DNA from: Linum tenue
Taxonomy: Eukaryota; Streptophyta; Magnoliopsida; Malpighiales; Linaceae
Direction of reading: 5' to 3'
Length of the DNA: 64,000 bases
NCBI GenBank assembly: GCA_946122785.1
Contig: CAMGYJ010000002.1
Coordinates: forward strand, 40,078,495 to 40,142,494
How positions within the stretch are numbered: position 1 is the first letter of the stretch; every line of letters starts with the position of its first letter. Shown here one piece after another: positions 47,950 to 59,610 of the stretch. A model generated the notes under the pieces. It did not search any database. It had not been told where the DNA came from and was given only the letters and a program-made list of their open reading frames with translations. A program made the position numbers and the translations under genes.

Positions 47950-49699
47950 CGACGATTGAGGCTTTCCCCTCCGGCGAGAAGCACAACTACTGCCGCCGCC
48001 ACCACCGTCTCCCCCGCCGCCACGAACCCTGCTTCTTCTTTCTTCTCTGCTTCAACCTCTAGAAGGTCGCTCCAAATCGCTCCAGCTACTCTTGAGGAGG
48101 CCCCCATCACTCTCAAGCCAGCGGTATTTCCTTCTTTCTTATTAGCTCCAAGCTCATAATTGGTCTTTGTTTTATTATCTTTGTATGTGATTATGCTGTA
48201 AATTTGGGAGAACTGGGTAATTATGCGGCGAACCCTTCTCCAGCCAACCGCCAATTCCATGGGGAGGGGTTAATTTTGCTGTATCTTTGTTTCCCCTGGT
48301 TCTTGCAATCGGATTAGGTATCATTTATGTTCTCCCTTTGTGGTTCTGAAGTAATATTACTTTGTTCTGTCAAGTGCCATTATCATTGATCGACGAAAGG
48401 ATAAATATAATTTGTGGAATTGTGTGGTGGAAGTGCTCCTTGTTGTTGCAAGTAGCAAAAATTACTAGAGGTTCAATTACTTGAAAAACTTGACTTTAAT
48501 TGGGATCTTCATGTGCTTTAAGGGTGTACTGACATTCTTTATTGAGCCCAAAGAACTACCTTTTGCTGCTGTAATTTCTCATTGATGGTTTGGCTTCATT
48601 GAAGATTGTTTTTCAAGTTATATTTGCATGTATGATAATTTTATATGTGTGATTCAGGGATCATGTTAGAACTTGGATTATCTGAAGATTGAATATTTGC
48701 ATGTCCCTCATATAGTCGGATTTGAATTGCAGAACTATCCCTTACGTGCCAAATACTACTATAGTCGGGCATGCATTTGTTGCTAGGATTTCTGAACCTC
48801 TATTTTTCTGTAGTTTAAATTCTCTACTAGCAGTTTACCAAAGGATTAACAAACAAAAAGAAAGAAAAACAGTAGCAGTGAAACCATGTTGCAAAGTCAC
48901 AGCCTTAGTAAATTGTGTATGCGTGTTGGAGTCCAGGAATTATTCAAACTTCTAATTCAGTAGCATTTGATGCCCCAGAACGTGAAAATGAACAAAGTTC
49001 ATTTGCTCTGTTGCAGCATGTGTCCTGCATGTTTTGCCGTGGTTGGTGTTGTTGGATTTGATAATGTTTTCTTTCTGATATTAATATGTTTGAGAGGGTC
49101 GAGTAGATATTGTTGCTATCGAGGTCAGAATATCTGCTTCTGATATGTTAGACTGCTCGCTTTAACTATTTGGAGTCCTAAGACTATGACACTCGAGCAA
49201 TTGTTTCACCTGTAAGTATATTCAATCATCCAACTTTCGGAGATTTCTAAAGAGAGGTAAAGCTTCTTACTGGATATAATCTGAATATAGTATGTGCATA
49301 ATATCTGCCTGAATCGATTAGAGATTTGATGGTAGAGAATTTGATCCCTTTCTTTGAATTTTCAATTTGGTGAACCCAGTTGGTGGATAAATTCCATTGT
49401 CACTTTCTTGCGAATCTAGAAGTTGGGTCCGTTTTCACCTTATAATAATTAAGAGGGTCTATCAGTTTTACTTATTCCAGTTGTCGTTCTTCTTCTCCAG
49501 ATTCCTCATCCGTGGCAGTATTTGGTGAACTAGAAATATTAAATGGAGTCCTAAAAGGAGCTTAATAGTATTCTGTCAAATTTATTTACTCTATTTTTGG
49601 ATTACTTCTCTACAGCTTATCAAATTTATTTACTCTATTTTTCTAACCATCATGTCTGTGATGCAGAGCTTTGAAACACAAACAGAATCAAAATCATGA
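47950..49699 (+). CDS. Unidentified small gene candidate divergent from MCM2
   Basis: A leader with GA repeats (47560-47650) is followed by coding-like sequence. In one frame 47950-48123 reads LRLSPPARSTTT, then SPAATNPASSFFSASTSRRS and LQIAPATLEEAPITLKPA, ending at a donor GTATTT. A matching phase-0 acceptor at 49667 (GATGCAG) would add SFETQTESKS and a TGA at 49697. The nearest ATG (47913, MEVKPEPVAKRLSTIEAFPS) is in a different frame, so either one base is wrong, the gene is broken, or the start is on an upstream exon. I do not recognise the product. The 1.5-kb intron has no other coding signal that I can see. Confidence 0.3.
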
Positions 49700-51305
49700 G
49701 AAGTTGGTAGCTGCAAAAATGTTTCCCTTTCTTTAGGCAGCAGGTAATATTTGGTGTCTTCTTCGTGGTTGATGACTTGGAGAAATTACATACCTGCAAG
49801 TGGCAAGAGTAGTTCTTCATCAGTGGAGCCTGAATCTCTTGATACTGTGATCGATTCGCTGAAGCGTGGAAATGTGAATTCCGATTGCTTCTTTTATATT
49901 TCTTTAACGTTGTGCCATGTATTATTAATCATGGGTGGACAGCTTGGATTGGTTGCTTGATGAAGAGAAATGAGAGATGGTGACCTGCTCAGCAAACAAG
50001 AGTGTTGTATGCTGTGTTGGGCGGTTGAGGGCAATTTGGAGTGATCAATAGAGCAAGAATTCCCTAGGCTCCAGCTCCCCAAAGGGTATGTACCCTTCCC
50101 TTAATTCTATATGAATAAATTCTATAAGGCAGTACACAGTACACTGAATCTATGTCATTTAACCTCTGTAGAGGGTGATGTGGTTTATCAGTAATTCATT
50201 GGAAGAGTAGGCTGGCAGGAACCAGAAGGTAAACAAATATTTATGCGAGGACTTATGAGATTTTAGTGTACTAAGTAAGCATACGTTTAAACAATGGTAT
50301 TGTATCTTTGATCACTGCATCACCAACTAGTCAATGGAATTCTTATCAAAAGACAGTGGAAGTAACTTCAAATATTCCTGCATTGATTAGTTCCATCTCA
50401 CCAGCAAAGCCGAGCGTTATAAACTTCTGTTTTCAGTGTTTTGTCAGTTTCAACCGTTTTATAGATTCATGTCAGTTCGTCAAATTTACGCCACCAATTA
50501 TAATCATCACTATTATTATACTCATTAAAAATTCACCAAATTAATTAACACCTTAATATCACCAATGATGAGTAATTTTGTAATTCCCATTTATTTTCCC
50601 TTTATAATCACCCTTTATAATTCCAAACTCATAACTTTTTTTACTTCTTCAAATCAATTTATATTTCGTTACCTCTTGCACTATGGAAGTGTAGTGACAC
50701 CAAAAGTATCTAAGTTATTGATTCGGAGATTAGAATCATATGATGAGTAGAGACTGTACATTGAGCGTCTTTGCTCTATAAAAAAAATCCTATTTGCATC
50801 GTATTATAAGTTTGAGACTCCAACACAGCATTCCTTTGGAAGCATTAATTTCTTAGGATCAAATTTTGGTTAGTTCCTTCGTGAACTATTTGGTTTGAGT
50901 TCTTTTCAATTATTTGTTGTAGATCTTTGGAGATGAGATTAGGAGAGCACAATGCAGTTTCATTTTTTTCTTCTTTATTTTGGAGTTACTTATTAAATCC
51001 ATTATTCATGTACTCCGGACAATCACAAAAGCTAAAAAGAAAGTGAAGCTCCAATTATTAATGGTTGCATTCATCTGCTCTTAAACCTTCAATGTTCCGA
51101 GATTCATCCCATCTTAAACCAGCTAGTTGCTTTCATGTAAAAGACCCGTTGATACATTTTGCAATGAGTTTTGTAGTTACTTCTTATGCATTGGGAAGTT
51201 AACCAGCACCGATCATTGGGGATTTTATATAAGCAGCAACAAGTTCTTACTTTTGCGAGGTCATAGACCTTAATTTATTTCAATTGGATGTTCGTGTTTT
51301 GGTAA
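49700..51305. other. Intergenic DNA, no gene recognised
   Basis: Includes a possible 3' UTR of the preceding locus and AT-rich sequence. The 69-codon frame at 49751-49960 has a plausible Ser-rich stretch ([20 protein letters not shown]) but no other support. Confidence 0.4.
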
Positions 51306-51447
51306 TGTGTTTCATGACCATTTCACCATGATTTACTTCTATTTTACTCAAGGAAAAATGCATACCAATCTTGCCAACTGATGGCCTGTGTTTCATGACC
51401 GTTTCACCATGGTTTACTTCTATTTTACTCGAGAAAAATGCATACCT
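51306..51447 (+). repeat. 81-bp tandem duplication
   Basis: GTGTTTCATGACC...TTCACCAT...TTTACTTCTATTTTACTC is repeated once with a few substitutions (about 51306 and 51387). No coding role apparent. Confidence 0.75.
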
Positions 51448-51880
51448 CTTCTCTGGGAGTAAAGGATGTGATCACCAATTTGTCGTGCGCTGCTTCAAAC
51501 TCATATATCATCCACATAACAGTTGAGAGTGCAACCACTGAAGTTCAAGTAATTTTCCCCTTGCCTCAATCGAGAAGAATTGCTTCAGTTGTCATGAGTC
51601 ACGACGATCCTTTAGTGTACTTAGTTTTTGTTAGGTCGCCAATTTATATTCCTCTATGTTATTCCCCGCCTGTTATGTGAAGGGGTAGTAGTGATTGGGT
51701 GTCTTAGTTCATACCATAAACTTTCTTTATTTATGCATTAACCAACTGTATATGTAGGGCTCTGCAAACATTTAGTTAAGGGTTCATCTTCGTCAATATA
51801 CAATTGGCAATTTTGTTTTTTATCTAGACCTTAACTTCATGAGATTACTACTTCATTGGGTATATAAGTTAAAGGTTTGT
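51448..51880. other. No gene seen
   Basis: An 80-codon frame at 51438-51680 has no recognisable family pattern. Otherwise featureless. Confidence 0.4.
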
Positions 51881-51888
51881 CTCGGTTA

Positions 51889-52270
51889 CATGGTTGTCAA
51901 TTGTCATGTCGTTTGCATGCCATCCGGTTAAATTTGGTTCAACCTGTGCCGGTCATGAAACCGTCATGGCACCACTGGTATGATCGACTTATGCATTCTA
52001 AGCAAAATGACATCATATTAATGAATTTAATTAATAAAAAATTAACTTATTATTCATTTTATGAATTTAATAGTTAAAAGTTGATGATATTTGCCGGATT
52101 GTAACTAAATTGTCCACAAATATGTTTTATATATGATTAAATACATTGGATATTAATTATTTTCACATTTTTTTAAAACGGCATGAACCGGCACAAACTG
52201 GTTATACCACCAGTCGTACCATTTTAGTTGCCAAACTAGTACAACGGTATAAACCGGGTTGACAACCTTG
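51889..52270. mobile_element. hAT MITE
   Basis: Ends CATGGTTGTCAATTG and, reverse-complemented, CAAGGTTGTCAACCC; flanking octamers CTCGGTTA (51881-51888) and CTCGGTTG (52271-52278) differ by one base. 382 bp, non-coding. Confidence 0.8.
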
Positions 52271-52278
52271 CTCGGTTG

Positions 52279-53018
52279 TAATAGCACTCCAATTGCATTT
52301 AGGTGGATTCTTGCCATTTTCAATATTTATTTCCTGAAATGCAATTCTCCCCAGTAATAAATATAAATTTCCATATAACTATAAAATTAAAAGCATGCAT
52401 TTTTAGCGATATTAATGGTTGTTTAGTTGGTAAATAAATCTATATTAAGCAAGGTTGTTAACTCGAATGGCTAGATCAAACCGTTGATGCGATCAAGCAC
52501 ATGAGTTATGGGTTAATGGTTTTAGGATCAACCCAAATGGTTGGCCCACATTTAACACTTTTAAAGATATAGGTTGCAACATAATGATTTGAGCTTTGAG
52601 AGACAAAACAAATGAGGGTGGATATATGGTACCACTAAGTACATTTCCATCCCCGACTCGTGCGGGGAGCGGGAGGCAAGATCCACGAGGTGGAGGCGAT
52701 TGACGATGATGATGCCATGGGTGGCAGTCAGAGGAGCTGGTCACAGCAGCCAGAGTAGCTGTCCGCGAAAAGATCTCCATCTCTAGCGAGGGTCTATGGT
52801 TTGAGAACGTGAAATTATGAAATTGGGGAGGAAGAACCACTTCCCTTACAAACGATGTACGGAGTTGAAGTTTGGCTCAGTGCTCGATCAGTTGGTCAAA
52901 CCAGCTGATTTCTCTAAGTTTTACATGTAATAAGATATCGCTCTCACCATCTTCATGAGGTCCAAACTTACAAATGAAATTTCGGTCCTCCGACCAACGG
53001 GTCGGGTTAAAGCTAGTT
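52279..53018. other. Degenerate repeat, possibly another hAT
   Basis: CAAGGTTGTTAACTCG at about 52451 resembles the TIR of the preceding element, and a rough inverted match lies near 53000. The centre (52640-52780) is GC-richer and exon-like on the minus strand, but there is no target duplication. I make no gene call. Confidence 0.3.
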
Positions 53019-53299
53019 ATTTTTCAAGGGTGCATGCACACTAAATTTTAAGAATTGGGACAAGCATATCACTAAAAATGATTGTGCATTCATTTTTTCA
53101 TCCATTTGACTAACGGTCAACAAAATTAGACACATTAATATTAAGTGGGTCATGTAAAAACAAAAGAAATTTGCCACATGAACATTCATCTTTTCTATCC
53201 TTATTCTACCCCCATCCCATAAATAAATAATAAAAACATCACCCAAAACCAACAACTCCTGTATGCAGTTTGATATACCTTTTCCTCTGAAACTCTTTC

Positions 53300-53820
53300 C
53301 CGCTTCTTTTACCAATCTTAGTGGGAGGAGCGAATTCCTAATTGGTGTGTAGATTTGTAGAAGTTTAGGATGGACCGATGAAAATTGACTAATGATTTCT
53401 TTAAGAGAGGAAGAAAGCTCTGCTTTAGACATCCAGCACCACGAGATCGTCGCCTCTGCAACTGTCTCCCAAATTGTGGCAGTGAAGCTCGCCGCGATTT
53501 CGACGATGGTTGGTACAATCTCGCCTTTCGGTTTCGGCCAAGCCAATCCCAAGTGAGGTACATAATTCAAACTCAATCGCAGGGGAAGACTCTGCACTTG
53601 ATGCCCGCAACAATGGTTGCGGTCGGGATGATACAGGAGAGGAGAAGAAGGCGGTGAGTGAAGTGCCAATGGCATATCTGAGCTTGATGTGGTTCGGAGT
53701 GTCGATCAACATCAAACGAATGAGGAGAGAAGATGAAGAGGTTGCAACATCGGCGAAGGAAGAGCAATTGGGGGAGGAAAAAGACAAAGAGAGACGGTGG
53801 AGGTTGTCAGAGGATTAAAA
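53300..53820. pseudogene. Gene-like sequence inside the TIR element
   Basis: Frames are open for about 100 codons on the plus strand (53510-53818) and for 220 on the minus strand (53013-53675), over a GC-rich segment unlike the AT-rich TIRs. The longer minus frame runs through the TIR itself, so the reading is not a real protein. I cannot identify the source gene. Confidence 0.3.
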
Positions 53821-53941
53821 TATGGATTCCCATAATTTATTTTGGATGAAATTGGTTTTTCAATTTCTGGAGAGAGGGATTAGATGAAAGATGGGTAAAT
53901 ATGAATGTTGACGTGGCAAAATTTTCCATTTTACATATGTT

Positions 53942-54299
53942 TGTGCCATCTAGCTCAGGACACGAACAATGATATTTGTTGTGTGGGTCGACTCGTCATC
54001 CGTTCGTCTGATCTCGTCGGGAGGGAAGAAACCTGTGAAAGAGTCGGGGTTGCCCCCCGGATTAAGCTCCGATGATCAAGTCAGTTTATGTTTTATGGAG
54101 AGAGTTGAGAGAATAGATAGAGAGATAAAGTGAAGAGAGATAGTAGAAAGTGGAAAGTCAGGAGAGAGAGAGGAAGTAATCTTCCTTGGTGGGTTTCATA
54201 CCTTTATATACTCGTAGCGGGTTTAGAGCGTCATACGTTGTCGATTGGACGCGGTATTACTTAGTCTCTGCGGGGAGCCTCTTAGCAACACCCCCAACA
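53942..54299 (-). repeat. 3' LTR
   Basis: Complete 358-bp LTR with TG and CA ends on both strands (TGTGCCATC ... CCCCAACA). Contains a GA-rich stretch and a TTTATATACTCG TATA-like motif. Confidence 0.85.
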
Positions 54300-54313
54300 A
54301 TTGCCCCCCAAGC
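54300..54313 (-). other. Polypurine tract
   Basis: The minus strand reads AGCTTGGGGGGCAAT immediately before the LTR start TGTTGGGGG. Confidence 0.8.
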
Positions 54314-54513
54314 TGGTGGTGAGTTTTAACTCATCACTAGCTTATATTTTATTTTTTAAATCTTCGTCGGTAATTTTGGGTGGGGCCCTATGTACCCCAG
54401 TTGCCCCCCAGCTGGTGGCGCGTTTGACTGACGCGGTGCCAGCTTCTTGCGTCTTGCCCCCCAGTTGGTGTATTTCATTAAGGCGTGTAGCCTTCACTCC
54501 TTGTAGATTCTTC

Positions 54514-54710
54514 ATGGAGCTCTCCTCGTCGGGGTGTTTTTTAACCCTCAGTTTGGAGTTCTCCACGTCGGGGTTTTTAACCCTCAGTTTGGAGCTCTCA
54601 TCGTTGGGGTTTTTAACCCTCAGTTTGGAGTTCTCCTCGTCGGGGTTTTTAACCCTCAGTTTGGAGTTCTCCTCATCGGGGTTTTTAACCCTCAGTTTGA
54701 AGTTCTTCAA
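54514..54710 (-). repeat. 36-bp minisatellite, five copies, in frame on the minus strand
   Basis: Units of 36 bp (AACCCTCAGTTTGGAG plus CTCSTCGTCGGGG) recur at 54543, 54579, 54615, 54651 and 54687. On the minus strand each encodes the 12-residue unit KLRVKNPDEENS with small changes, inside a 122-codon open frame (54342-54710). This may be remnant or accessory protein sequence, or simply a repeat whose period is a multiple of three. Confidence 0.8.
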
Positions 54711-54879
54711 GGCGTCAAGAGCTTGGTGAGTTTCTCATCTCCCACGTTGTTGGTTGCGTCTTGCTCCCCATTAGCGCCATTAACGCTTAGGATAGTAAAA
54801 TATTCAAAAATTTAATAATGAAGGAGGGATAGATTACTTAGCTTTATATTGGCAGTGGCGGCAGGAGTAGTTGAAAGGC

Positions 54880-56240
54880 AGGCGCTGCGCCATTGAAACA
54901 CAACCTGAGTTGTAGCCTGCAGGTAATGTTGCTTGTCTCGCGGAAAAGTGGCGTGGGTTCGAGTATTGGCAGCGACGCCATTATTTTTGAAGAGTTGCGT
55001 GCCTGGTGGTCCAGAGGCTGCGCGGGCCGCGAGTTTGGGTTTGTCGGCCCATGTAAGGCGGCGCGCGAGCTTAAGTGTGTGGGCCCATGTGGCGCTGGTA
55101 GGTGGGACGCGACTTGGGCTTGGCGATCCGCGAGTTAAGCGGATCGGAATCGAGGACTTGGACCGCGAGAGGTAAGATGGGCCGCTAGTGGAAGTTTGGG
55201 TCGGCTTTGCACGCGCGGGAGGCCTGAGCCGCGCCGCGAGTTTGGGTTTGTCGGCCCATGTAAGGCGGCGCGCGAGCTAAAGTGTGTGGGCCCATGTGGC
55301 GCTGGTTGGTGGGACGCGACTTGGGCTTTGAAGAGTTGCGTGCCTGGTGGTCCAGAGGCGGCGCGGGCCGCGAGTTTGGGTTTGTCGGCCCATGTAAGGC
55401 GGCGCACGAGCTTAAGTGTGTGGGCCCATGTGGGGCTGGTAGGTGGGACGCGACTTGGGCTTGGCGATCCGCGAGTTAAGCGGATCGGAATCGAGGACTT
55501 GGACCGTGAGAGCTAAGATGGGCCGCTAGTGGAAGTTTGGGTCGGCTTTGCACGGGCGGGAGGCCTGAGCAGCGCCACGAGTTTGGGTTTGTCGGCCCAT
55601 GTAAGGCGGCGCGCGAGCTTAAGTGTGTGGGCCCATGTGGCGCTGGTTGGTGAGACGCGACTTGGGCTTGGCGATCCGCGAGTTAAGCGGATTGGAATCG
55701 AGGACTTGGGCCGCGAAAGGTAAGATGGGCCGCTAGTGGAAGTTTGGGTCGGCTTTGCACGCGCGGGAGGCCTGAGCGCGATCTGTGTGAGGTTGCATGC
55801 GGAGTGTTGTTAAATTGAGAATACTGCGCCAAAGGATCCCAACTTGCGTATGTAGCCTACGGGTAAGCATGCTTGTCTAGCCAAAGAGTGGCGCGGGTTC
55901 GAGGCTTGGCCCCGACTTTATTTTTGAAGCGGGGCGAGAATCGCGAGACGCGAGTTGGGCCGGGCTGGTGAGTTGCGGGCTTGGATGCAGAAGGTTTTTG
56001 AGTTGGGCTCGTGCGTGAGGCTGCTCTCGCTAGCATAGACCCCGATGTTGGGCCGGGCTGCTAAGTTGCGGGCTTGGATGCAGAACGTTTTTAACTTGGC
56101 CCCGCGCCATTATAACACAAGGGTTGCTTGTAGCCTGCTGGTCAGAATGCTTGTGCAGTGCAGGAGTGGCGCGGGTTCGATGACTGTTGGCGACGACATT
56201 ATTTTTGAAGCGGGGCGAGAGTCGCGAGACGCAAGTTGGG
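54880..56240 (+). repeat. GC-rich tandem array A with two tRNA-like modules
   Basis: Units beginning GCGAGTTTGGGTTTGTCGG recur at about 55029, 55236, 55369 and 55577, with a higher-order period near 340 bp (GAAGAGTTGCGTGCC at 54989 and 55328). tRNA-like modules lie at 54909-54970 and 55850-55910. Each has an A-box-like TAGCCTRC..GGTAA and a B-box-like GGGTTCGAG about 35-40 nt later. Frames here are repeats of one another, not genes. Confidence 0.75.
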
Positions 56241-58170
56241 CCATCTGGTGCGAGAGCGGGCCTGACGAGTAGGGCTGGGAAAACGGTTGATGGTTTGCGG
56301 TTAAACCGACAACCGCACCGAAACCGCGCGGTTATTGGTTAACCACAAACCGCATATTTTGCCTATTTTGCGGTCGCGGTTGGAGATATGGGCTCTTTTG
56401 CGGTTTGCGGTTAAACCACAACCGAAACCGCAAATCCATTTAACCGCAAGGCTAACCGCGACCCAGACCCAGCCCATAATTAACCCCCAGCCCAAACTTG
56501 ACCCCATCCCAGCCCCAAACCCGACCCCGGCGACCCGGCCCCTTCATTCTGAAAATCGGATATCGGAAATCAAAATCCCCTCCCCTTCGACACTCGACAG
56601 TTCGACTTCTTCGACCCTTCGTTCTGAAAATTCTGAAAAGTGAAAAGCCTTCTGTCGGCCGTCCCTTCCCATCTTCTTCCCGCTGCGGCGCTACCATCAG
56701 CCCGCCGCCGTCTCTGGCCGACTGGCGTCACCACTCACTCGCTGGCCGCTGTTCCATTCTCCGACCCCCATTCCCCTCCGTCTCTGGCCGACTGGAGTCA
56801 CCACTCACCCGCTGTTTTTTTGCGGTTAGTTCGCGGTTAATTATTGGTTAGAGTGCTAACTGCGGTTTCATATGGTGTTTCGGTTGTTGCGGTTTTCACA
56901 ATCATAAACCGCGGTTCACCGCAAACCGCGTTCTGCAGTTTTTGGTTAACCGCTAACCGTCACGGTCGCGGTCGCGGTTGGCCAATATGGGTGTTTTGCG
57001 GTTGCAGTTAACCGCAAATTGCGGTGCAGTTAACCGCAACCGCACCGTTTCCCACCCCTACTGACGAGGCGGCGAGCTGGGCAGGTTGTGCCAGCGGCGC
57101 AAGTTGGGCCATCTGGTGCGAGAGCGGGCCTGACGCGGACCCATCATCTATCACGATGTGCGACTGGTGACGAGGCGGCGAGCTGGGCAGGTTGTGCCAG
57201 CGGCGCGAGTTTCGGGCTTGTGTGTGGGCCCTGCTCCAGGGCACGAGCCCATGTGACGCGTGTGTGCTGCGAGACGCGACAGTGCATACTTCAAAGAATT
57301 GTGGCGCGCATAATTTAACAAGGGTCGCTTGTAGCCTGCTGGTCAGAATGCTTGTGCAGTGCAGGAGTGGCACGGGTTCGATGACTGTTGGCGACGACAT
57401 TATTTTTGAAGCGGGGCGAGAGTCGCGGGACGCGAGTTGGGCCATCTGGTGCGAGAGCGGGCCTGACGCGGGCCCATCATCTATCGCGGTGTGCGACTGG
57501 TGATGAGGCGGCGAGCTGGGCAGGTTGTGCCAGCGGCGCGAGTATCGGGCTTGTGTGTGGGCCCTGCTCCCGGGCAAGAGCCCATGTGACGCGTGTGTGC
57601 TGCGAGACGCGACAGTGCATACTTCAAAGAATTGTGGCGCGCATAATTTAACAAGGAATTCTTCTGTTGTACTGGTCGGCTTGCTCGAATGTTGAAGTAT
57701 TGGCGCGGGTTCAATTGTAGCCTGCTGGTCAGAATGCTTGTGCAGTGCAGGAGTGGTGCGGGTTCGATGACTGCTGGCGACGACATTATTTTTGAAGCGG
57801 GGCGAGAGTCGCGGGACGCGAGTTGGGCCATCTGGTGCGAGAGCGGGCCTGACGCGGGCCCATCATCTATCGCGGTGTGACGCGAGTTGGGCCATCTGGT
57901 GCGAGAGCGGGCCTGACGCGGGCCCATCATCTATTGCGGTGTGCGACTGGTGACGAGGCGGCGAGCTGGACAGGTTGTGCCAGCAGCGCGAGTATCGGGC
58001 TTGTGTGTGGGCCCTGCTCCCGGGCAAGAGCCCATGTGACGCGTGTGTGCTGCGAGACGCGGCAGTGCATACTTCAAAGAATTGTGGCGCGCATAATTTA
58101 ACAAGGAATTCTTCTGTTGTACTAGTTGGCTTGCTCGAATGTTGAAGTATTGGCGCGGGTTCAATTCCCC
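56124..58170 (+). repeat. GC-rich tandem array B with tRNA-like modules
   Basis: Units contain TTGGGCCATCTGGTGCGAGA (56236, 57108, 57437, 57825, 57888), TTGTGTGTGGGCCCTGCTCC (57219, 57549, 58000) and the tRNA-like TAGCCTGCTGGTCAGAATGC followed by GGGTTCGATGACTG (56130, 57331, 57718). The array was interrupted by a hAT at 56270-57060. A second short module AACAAGGAATTCTTCTGTTG occurs at 57650 and 58101. The 60- to 190-codon frames in the array reflect the high GC content and repetition. Confidence 0.75.
56270..57060. mobile_element. hAT element inside array B
   Basis: Octamer CTGACGAG flanks both sides perfectly (56262-56269 and 57061-57068). Ends TAGGGCTGGGAAAACGGT and, reverse-complemented, TAGGGGTGGGAAACGGT. 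Subterminal GCGGTTAACCGC-type words are repeated. The centre (about 56460-56820) is C-rich and contains two 37-bp copies, 70 bp apart, of a CCGTCTCTGGCCGACTGG unit, possibly a captured piece of other DNA. Confidence 0.88.
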
Positions 58171-59610
58171 TCGGTAACACTAATAATTTTTTATTACCAC
58201 AAGTTCTGCTTGGGTAGCGAGTCTGATACTGGCGGTGGCCCATCAGACGTTGGTGGGCTTGGCGGGACGTTGGAAGTGGGCCGCGAGCGTTGGGGACGCG
58301 AGTTGAGGTGCGAGCGTTAATACCTGGCGGGAGACTTGGGGTGATTTAAGTGACACAGAACAGAACAATGAGCTCTACATTTGTAGTCTGGCGGGCCAGG
58401 GACTTGGGCTTCAAAGGTCGGGTCTGGCGGAGCAGAATGGAGGCGGCAGCGAAATATTGGACCGCGCTAGTGACAAACGAGCCTGTTAGGAATGAGTTGG
58501 CGCTGGAGTGGAAACGGATTGGAGGCGGGTGTATTTGGGCCCTAATGGAGGAGGCCCGTGAGACGGGCCAGACACGGGCGCCGTGTTTGAAGAGTGGCAG
58601 AAGGACTGCTTTGAATCCTATCCTTGTTTCTTGTATTTTTCCTTTTTTATTTCTTTCCTTTCTTCTTCTTCTTCCTTTCTATTGTGCTCAATCTTTTGCT
58701 TCTCTTTACATCATTGCAGGCGTTAGAAGCTTTCCTTGTTCTTGATTTGCGGGTGCGGCGGCGGCGATCGGCGATCGGTGGGGAGTTATGCGGTGATAGG
58801 TGATGCGGCGGAGGAGTTCCGCGCCGTCCGGCGTGGTTGTGAGGCGGGCGGTCGCGACTTTGGCGGTAGTAAGAGAGGTGTTCGCCCTCTCTTTTTCGAT
58901 CAATTTTTCCATTTCTTGTTATTTGCGGGGCATTCAAACTTATTCGCACATTCCGCCTCACATGCCTTGTTCATAAGCTTTTCCACTGGGTGTGACGCTC
59001 TCCTCTCGCCCTAGAACTCTGCTTGCCTTGGGAACTCCGTCCCCTTTTTCCTCGGGTTTCGAGAAAGTGACGACTACTGTATCACAGCTGGCATGACGTA
59101 TGAGACACAGGGTAAGAGGTCGAAGGAGACATGGATGATGTTGACAGGACTACGGTGGTTCTTCGATTTCCCTCCACCTGAGCTATGACGTGGCTTGCAA
59201 TTCCGGTGGTTGGAGTTGACGGAAAATCAATTCGACTTCAAGGTTTCTTCTTCGCCGAAGGTTCGACACCGACAGTAGAGTCGTCGGAGAGCTCGATTTC
59301 TTTTTTGTTTCTGTTTGACCAAACTTGTTGTCGATGATCGTGGCAGTGGGGAAGAATCGATTTCCTCCTCCCGTCGCGTTGCCTGCTCAGCATTTTTTCT
59401 TCTCGGTGGTTGTTGCCGCTGCTCGGATTGGTGGAGGAAGATTCGACTTTCTTCTGCGAGCCGCCAACTCTCTACTTTCTTCAAACATCCAGTTTTTTTT
59501 TATTCGGTTCGATCTGTCCCTCTTCCTTCCGACGAAGCTTTTGTGAGCTTCCGATTACAGACGTCCCTCCATCTTTTGGAAATCAAAGAAACGAATGTGA
59601 AATCAGCCTT
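58171..59610. other. Remaining interior of the LTR element
   Basis: No gag/pol frames. It contains T/C-rich tracts, a CGGCGG-rich segment (58745-58860) and competing short ORFs on both strands. Looks non-coding. Confidence 0.5.

Noticed and set aside
53013..53675. 220-codon minus-strand ORF
   Set aside because: It runs through the terminal inverted repeat of a TIR element and ends in AT-rich TIR sequence; no protein family is recognisable.
54514..54710. Regularly spaced 36-bp repeats as a CRISPR-like array
   Set aside because: There are no unique spacers; the units are contiguous tandem copies in a plant LTR element.
55196..58320. Many 60- to 190-codon ORFs on both strands
   Set aside because: They are shifted copies of one another within GC-rich tandem repeats, where stop codons are rare by composition.
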